Shown here in pieces: positions 7,306 through 10,539 of a stretch of 10,539 nucleotides of DNA; position 1 is the stretch's first letter, and each line of letters opens with the position of its first letter. This DNA comes from Clostridiales bacterium (GTDB lineage Bacteria > Bacillota > Clostridia > Christensenellales > Aristaeellaceae), in NCBI GenBank assembly GCA_004556985.1, contig SFFC01000107.1, forward strand, positions 1-10,539, written 5' to 3'. A program made the position numbers and the translations under genes. Below the pieces are notes generated by a model that saw nothing but the letters and a program-made list of their open reading frames with translations, searched no databases and was not told the DNA's origin.

Positions 7306-8484
7306 TCAGAAGAAGCCTTCGCCGGACATCTTCTTGACGACAAAGTTGCTGGCGAACAGGAGGATACAGTTGACAATCTGCTGGAACAGGCCGATGGCCG
7401 TCGAGAGGTCGTATTCGCCCTTGGAGACGCCCATGTCGTAGACATAGGTATCGATGACCTGGGCGACGGTCGTCTTGGTGGCCTCCGTGCGCAGGTTCAT
7501 GATCTGGTCAAAGTTCGCGCCCATGACCGATCCGACGTTGAGGATCAGCATAGTCGTGACGGAGAAGGCGATGGCAGGCAGCGTGATGTGGATGCACTGC
7601 TGGAAGCGGTTGGCGCCGTCCAGATACGCAGCCTCGTACATCTCCTGGTCGACACCGGCGATGGCGGCCATGTAGATGATCGTGCCCCAGCCGGCCTCCT
7701 TCCAGATGCTCGTGCCGTAGAGCATGCCGTAGAACATGTTCGGGTCGGAGAGCATGTTGATGGAGGAAAGGCCCAGGGACATCAGCAGTTTGTTGACCAG
7801 GCCGCTGGTGATGGAGAAGAGCGAGAAGAGCAGCGAGTACATGATGACCCAGCTGACGAAGTGCGGCAGATAGATGATCGTCTGCACGACCTTGCGGTAG
7901 CGGGTGCTCTTGAGCTCGTTCAGGAGCAGCGCGAGGATGATCGGGATCGGGAAGGTGATCAGCAGCTGCGTGATGCCGATGAAGAGCGTGTTGCCGATGA
8001 TGCTGCTCGCGATCGCGCGGCCGAAGAAGCGGTTGAAGTGCTCCATGCCGCACCAGGAGGAGAACATGATGCCGCTCTTGATCTTGTAATCCTTGAAGGC
8101 GAGGATGATGCCGTACATCGGCATGTAGCTGAAGATGAACACCACCAAAATGCCAGGCAGGATCAGCAGATAGAGATATTTGTCCCGGTTGAGATCGCGC
8201 ATCAGCGGAGCGGCGGTCGGCCGGAAGACGGGCATCGTGAAGTAGGCGACAAGGCTGCCAAGCAGGAGCAGCGCACCGGCTGCGCAGGTGACGGCCGGAC
8301 CGAGACCATAGGTCATGAAGTCCCAGTTCTTGTTGCCGACGATGCCGGTGATGGCGACATACCAGACTGCGCCGCCGATAATCAGCAGCAGGGAGAGCGC
8401 AAGCAGACCCTTAAAGACGTTCAGCGCTTTCCTGGCCTGTGTGGGGGCGGGATTCGTGCCCGGAGAAGAAAGTGACGCCTGCAT
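7306..8484 (-). CDS. ABC transporter permease, LplB/YteP type, with an N-terminal two-segment membrane extension
   Basis: Residues from about 97 on follow the LplB/YteP family: DLNRDKYLYLLILPG, YMPMYGIILAFKDYKI, about six membrane segments and the EAA loop EAAYLDGANRFQQCIHITLP (284-303) that contacts the ATPase. The usual family length is about 300-320 residues, but this protein has 392. The extra N-terminal part holds a polar stretch (1-22) and two added hydrophobic segments at about 24-48 and 62-83. The start is the ATG at 8482-8484, chosen for AGAGGAG (8493-8499) 8 nt upstream. A longer frame beginning with TTG at 8595 would start within about 10 nt of the predicted transcript start and is unlikely. 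It is the first gene of the operon, followed 34 nt later by its LplC-type partner. No ATPase gene is present nearby. Confidence 0.92.
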   Translation of the reverse strand: MQASLSSPGTNPAPTQARKALNVFKGLLALSLLLIIGGAVWYVAITGIVGNKNWDFMTYGLGPAVTCAAGALLLLGSLVAYFTMPVFRPTAAPLMRDLNRDKYLYLLILPGILVVFIFSYMPMYGIILAFKDYKIKSGIMFSSWCGMEHFNRFFGRAIASSIIGNTLFIGITQLLITFPIPIILALLLNELKSTRYRKVVQTIIYLPHFVSWVIMYSLLFSLFSITSGLVNKLLMSLGLSSINMLSDPNMFYGMLYGTSIWKEAGWGTIIYMAAIAGVDQEMYEAAYLDGANRFQQCIHITLPAIAFSVTTMLILNVGSVMGANFDQIMNLRTEATKTTVAQVIDTYVYDMGVSKGEYDLSTAIGLFQQIVNCILLFASNFVVKKMSGEGFF

Positions 8485-8509
8485 GGAACCAACTCCTCTG
8501 TTGGGTTCC
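8485..8509 (-). promoter_or_regulatory. Leader hairpin presenting the ribosome site of the LplB-type gene
   Basis: Directly abutting the start codon, minus-strand GGAACCCAAC and GTTGGTTCC form nine pairs with one bulged base. The six-base loop (8494-8499) holds most of the AGAGGAG ribosome site. Just upstream, CGCCGG/CCGGCG arms (8539-8544 and 8515-8520) can form a second GC-rich stem. The leader of about 120 nt is therefore structured around the ribosome site; a regulatory role is only inference. Confidence 0.45.
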
Positions 8510-8610
8510 CCGATCCGGCGGGGGAAAAGAGAGCCGCGCGCCGGGGCAACCTTTGTTTTGAGCCAATGCTTCCCCAAAGATTGAAAGAAGCTCAACCCCT
8601 GTTGAAATTA

Positions 8611-8639
8611 ATTATATGCGTTTTCGTCGAATCCGTCAA
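8611..8639 (-). promoter_or_regulatory. Sigma-A promoter of the ABC transporter operon
   Basis: On the minus strand TTGACG (8634-8639) and a perfect TATAAT (8611-8616) are separated by 17 bases. Transcription should start near 8604, giving a leader of about 120 nt before the LplB-type gene. The flank upstream of the -35 box is AT-rich. Confidence 0.88.
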
Positions 8640-8836
8640 TGAAAAATGGGACGATCTGACCAATTCGATCGAAAAAACAAAGAAAATGCGGAATAATCCA
8701 AAAAGAAAGGAAGAATATGCGGTTTTTCACGACTTTGTGCAGGCTGCAGTCGGCCGGAAGGCGGAAAGAGAAAAGCTGAAAGAATGCTGACAAATTGGAG
8801 GAAAAAACGCGCCCGGAGAATGTTGCCTGGGGCGCA
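8640..8836. other. AT-rich divergent regulatory region without a supported gene
   Basis: About 200 bases lie between the two outward-facing promoters and are clearly more AT-rich than the genes around them. Visible elements are a perfect 10-bp palindrome TTCGATCGAA (8664-8673), 25 bp upstream of the transporter -35 box, and two near-identical 10-mers GAAAATGCGG (8682-8691) and GAATATGCGG (8713-8722) set 31 bp apart. These are candidate regulator-binding sites. Small open frames here overlap the promoters and have no ribosome site, so none is called. Confidence 0.4.
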
Positions 8837-8865
8837 TTGACAGCGTTGGGAGGCGCCGATATAAT
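8837..8865 (+). promoter_or_regulatory. Perfect-consensus sigma-A promoter of the glycoside hydrolase gene
   Basis: TTGACA (8837-8842) and TATAAT (8860-8865) match the consensus exactly and are 17 bases apart. Transcription should start near 8872, giving a leader of about 49 nt. A full-consensus promoter would be strong unless repressed. Confidence 0.92.
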
Positions 8866-8920
8866 AGAGGCAGAAATCCCGGCGCAGCCGGAAAACAGGA
8901 GAAAGGGAAGGAACTTACGA

Positions 8921-10330
8921 ATGGAAAAGCAGGATCAGGTCACGCTTTTGAGCGTGCAAGACGCGGCCTTTGTGAAAGCCTTCGGGAAGACCTGGACGTT
9001 TGATTCTGTGTTTGCGCCGCGCATCGTGCTGCGCGACGGAACGGAAATTCGCTTTGACAGCGCCGCCTCCATCGAGCGGACTGCCTATCGCTCGGGACTG
9101 GGCGAGGGCGAGCGCGTGCGCTATGCGGGCTTTGAGGGGCGCGGGGCGCTGTCCTTTGAGACGCAGATCCTCGTGAACGATACGACGGGCTTCGTGGACT
9201 GCACGTTCGTGCCGCTCGACATGGCGGGGCTGGATGTCAAGGAGGTGCTCTGGCCGGCGCCGCTGGTAGCCCAGGGAGAGGGCGCCTATGCGGTGCTCAA
9301 CACGATGCAGGGCCAGATTCTGCCCGCCGACTGGCCGCAGGCCGTGGGCGAGAAGATGCCCTTTGACGGACAGATGGGCTCGGAGAGCGCCTACATGCCC
9401 TGGTGGGGCGAGGTCACCCCGGAGGGCGGCTATCTCTGCTACGCCCGCCACTTCTGGGACGACGCCTATACGATCGAGCATCCGGCCGGCGGCCCAACGC
9501 GCGTGTATGTGCGCCATCTGCCTTCGCTGGGGCAGATGCGCTATGCCCGCACGATGACCTACTGCTTTGTGCCGGCGGGCAGCGACTATGTGACGCTCTG
9601 CCGCCTGTATAGGAAGATGATCGACGAGGAGGGCCGCGCGCATACGCTGCGCGAGAAGGCTGCGGCGAACCCAAACGTCAGCAAGCTCGTGGGTTGCTGC
9701 GTGATGCATGTGGACGGCAAGACGCACCGCGTGCCGGAATGCGCGTTCTACGACGCCGAGCATCCGGAGACGAACGACCATGTGACGCCGTTTGCCAAGT
9801 GGGAAAAACGCGTGCGCAGGCTGAAGGGCATGGGCGTTGACCAGCTGTACCTGCATCTGGACGGATGGGGCCAGCCCGGCTACGACAACCAGCATCCCGA
9901 TTATCTGCCACCCTGCCGGGAGGCCGGCGGCTGGCCGGGGCTCAAGTCCCTCTCGGATACCATGCAGGAGCTGGGCTACATGTTCGGCATCCACGATCAG
10001 TACCGCGACTACTACCTCGACGCGCCGACCTACGACCCGGACAACGCGGCAAGAAGCGCGGACGGCAGCATCTTTGAGATGGCGCGCTGGGCGGGCGGAC
10101 GGCAGAACTACCTCTGCGCGTCGCTGGCGCAGGACTACGTCCGCCGCAACTTTGAACAGCTCTTCGCCCACGGCATCCATCTGGAGGGCACCTACCTCGA
10201 CGTGTTCACCTGCAACGAGCTGGACGAATGCGCCAACCCGCGCCACCCGATGACCCGCCGCGAGTGCATCGACGCGCGCTGCAGGTGCCTGAGCTATCTG
10301 ACGGCGCACGGCGTCGGTGCCGCTGTTTAA
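8921..10330 (+). CDS. Cytosolic TIM-barrel glycoside hydrolase, GH101/GH129-like, 5' portion (frame broken at 3' end)
   Basis: The first 469 residues comprise a beta-rich N-terminal domain (about 1-280) and the start of a catalytic barrel. The blocks YLHLDGWGQPGYDNQHPDYL (310-329, with D314), GYMFGIHDQYRDYY and GTYLDVFTCNELDE (with D427, likely nucleophile position) resemble the retaining alpha-N-acetylgalactosaminidase/endo-alpha-GalNAcase group GH101/GH129. No signal peptide is visible, so it would act inside the cell on imported glycans, as reported for GH129. The start is the ATG at 8921 after AGGGAAGGAA; the in-frame TTG at 8795 precedes the promoter and is rejected. The frame ends in a stop at 10328-10330 inside the conserved barrel, and the protein clearly continues in the +1 frame. 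An unclassified hydrolase of the DUF5696 kind is an alternative. Confidence 0.72.
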   Translation: MEKQDQVTLLSVQDAAFVKAFGKTWTFDSVFAPRIVLRDGTEIRFDSAASIERTAYRSGLGEGERVRYAGFEGRGALSFETQILVNDTTGFVDCTFVPLDMAGLDVKEVLWPAPLVAQGEGAYAVLNTMQGQILPADWPQAVGEKMPFDGQMGSESAYMPWWGEVTPEGGYLCYARHFWDDAYTIEHPAGGPTRVYVRHLPSLGQMRYARTMTYCFVPAGSDYVTLCRLYRKMIDEEGRAHTLREKAAANPNVSKLVGCCVMHVDGKTHRVPECAFYDAEHPETNDHVTPFAKWEKRVRRLKGMGVDQLYLHLDGWGQPGYDNQHPDYLPPCREAGGWPGLKSLSDTMQELGYMFGIHDQYRDYYLDAPTYDPDNAARSADGSIFEMARWAGGRQNYLCASLAQDYVRRNFEQLFAHGIHLEGTYLDVFTCNELDECANPRHPMTRRECIDARCRCLSYLTAHGVGAAV

Positions 10331-10539
10331 CCTTGTCTATCACGATTGCGTCATCATCCCCTGGATGATGGGCACGGAGGAATGGGGCATTCCAGAGGGG
10401 ACGACCGGCTTCCTCAACGCGCTGCTGTGCGGCGGCATGGGCTATATGAGCGACAGCGCCGAGGGCGAGGCGCTTGAGGAGAACATCCGCCAGTGGAGGA
10501 CGATCTCCGAGCTGCAGCACCACGTCGCGATGGAAAAGA
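10317..10539 (+). CDS. Glycoside hydrolase, 3' portion in the shifted frame, cut by the window end
   Basis: From 10317 the +1 frame reads VPLFNLVYHDCVIIPWMMG, then GTEEWGIPEGTTGFLNALL, and stays open to the last base. It joins naturally to the end of the preceding frame (LTAHGV), giving LTAHGVVPLFNLVYHD if one base near 10313-10319 is removed. It is therefore the rest of the same hydrolase barrel, not a separate gene: no ribosome site precedes it. It carries further conserved-looking acidic residues (YHD, TEEW) that may include the acid/base, so the shift, if real, would probably inactivate the enzyme. The 3' end lies outside the window. Confidence 0.7.
   Translation, partial: MPLFNLVYHDCVIIPWMMGTEEWGIPEGTTGFLNALLCGGMGYMSDSAEGEALEENIRQWRTISELQHHVAMEK

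Noticed and set aside
6225..8475. Two + strand open frames (6225-7337 and 7081-8475) opposite the permeases
   Set aside because: Their products are charged, repetitive Asp/Glu/Arg-rich sequences, while the minus strand encodes clear permeases with EAA loops and ribosome sites.
8485..8595. Longer start (TTG at 8595) for the LplB-type permease
   Set aside because: It would lie about 9 nt from the predicted transcript start, without room for a ribosome site. The ATG at 8484 has AGAGGAG at 8 nt.
8566..8790. Small + strand open frame of 74 codons before the hydrolase
   Set aside because: It overlaps the minus-strand -10/-35 region and the AT-rich regulatory spacer, lacks a ribosome site, and its lysine-rich product reflects base composition.

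Overview
The window looks like a GC-rich Gram-positive anaerobe of the class Clostridia, probably a gut commensal (Christensenellales- or Oscillospiraceae-like). This is inferred from three things: strong AGGAGG ribosome sites before nearly every gene, near-consensus sigma-A promoters, and an Lpl/Ytc-type carbohydrate importer of the kind abundant in Firmicutes. GC is high in genes and visibly lower in the promoter region around 8.6-8.8 kb. No rRNA, tRNA, CRISPR array, insertion sequence or phage gene was seen.

Left part, + strand (2-3269). A decayed fragment of a calcineurin-like phosphoesterase (about 2-237) lies upstream of an intact paralogue (321-1214). The intact gene runs with 3-nt gaps into a NodB-like polysaccharide deacetylase (1218-2015, TTG start) and an uncharacterised PF14907-type nucleotidyltransferase (2019-3224). 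The three look like one translationally coupled operon, plausibly the end of a cell-surface polysaccharide or envelope-modification locus. A 14-bp stem flanked by A and T runs (3229-3269) ends it and can also end the converging gene.

Right part (3299-10539), a carbohydrate-use locus. On the minus strand, a strong promoter (8611-8639) drives an LplB-type permease with extra N-terminal membrane segments (7306-8484), an LplC-type permease (6336-7271) and a long solute-binding protein (4721-6280) that ends in a UUCG-loop terminator (4655-4686). Next, from its own promoter (4603-4631), comes a Gfo/Idh/MocA-fold enzyme (3299-4564) carrying the signature of the NAD-dependent alpha-N-acetylgalactosaminidases of GH109. 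Divergently, from a perfect consensus promoter (8837-8865), runs a cytosolic TIM-barrel glycoside hydrolase resembling the GH101/GH129 alpha-GalNAc enzymes (8921 onward). Its frame is broken by an apparent one-base insertion near 10313-10319 and continues to the window edge.

Working model (inference): the ABC system imports a short glycan or glycopeptide and the two cytosolic enzymes dismantle it, with alpha-linked GalNAc (mucin-type O-glycan) as the best candidate substrate. No importer ATPase and no regulator gene lie in the window; CUT1 systems often share one ATPase encoded elsewhere.
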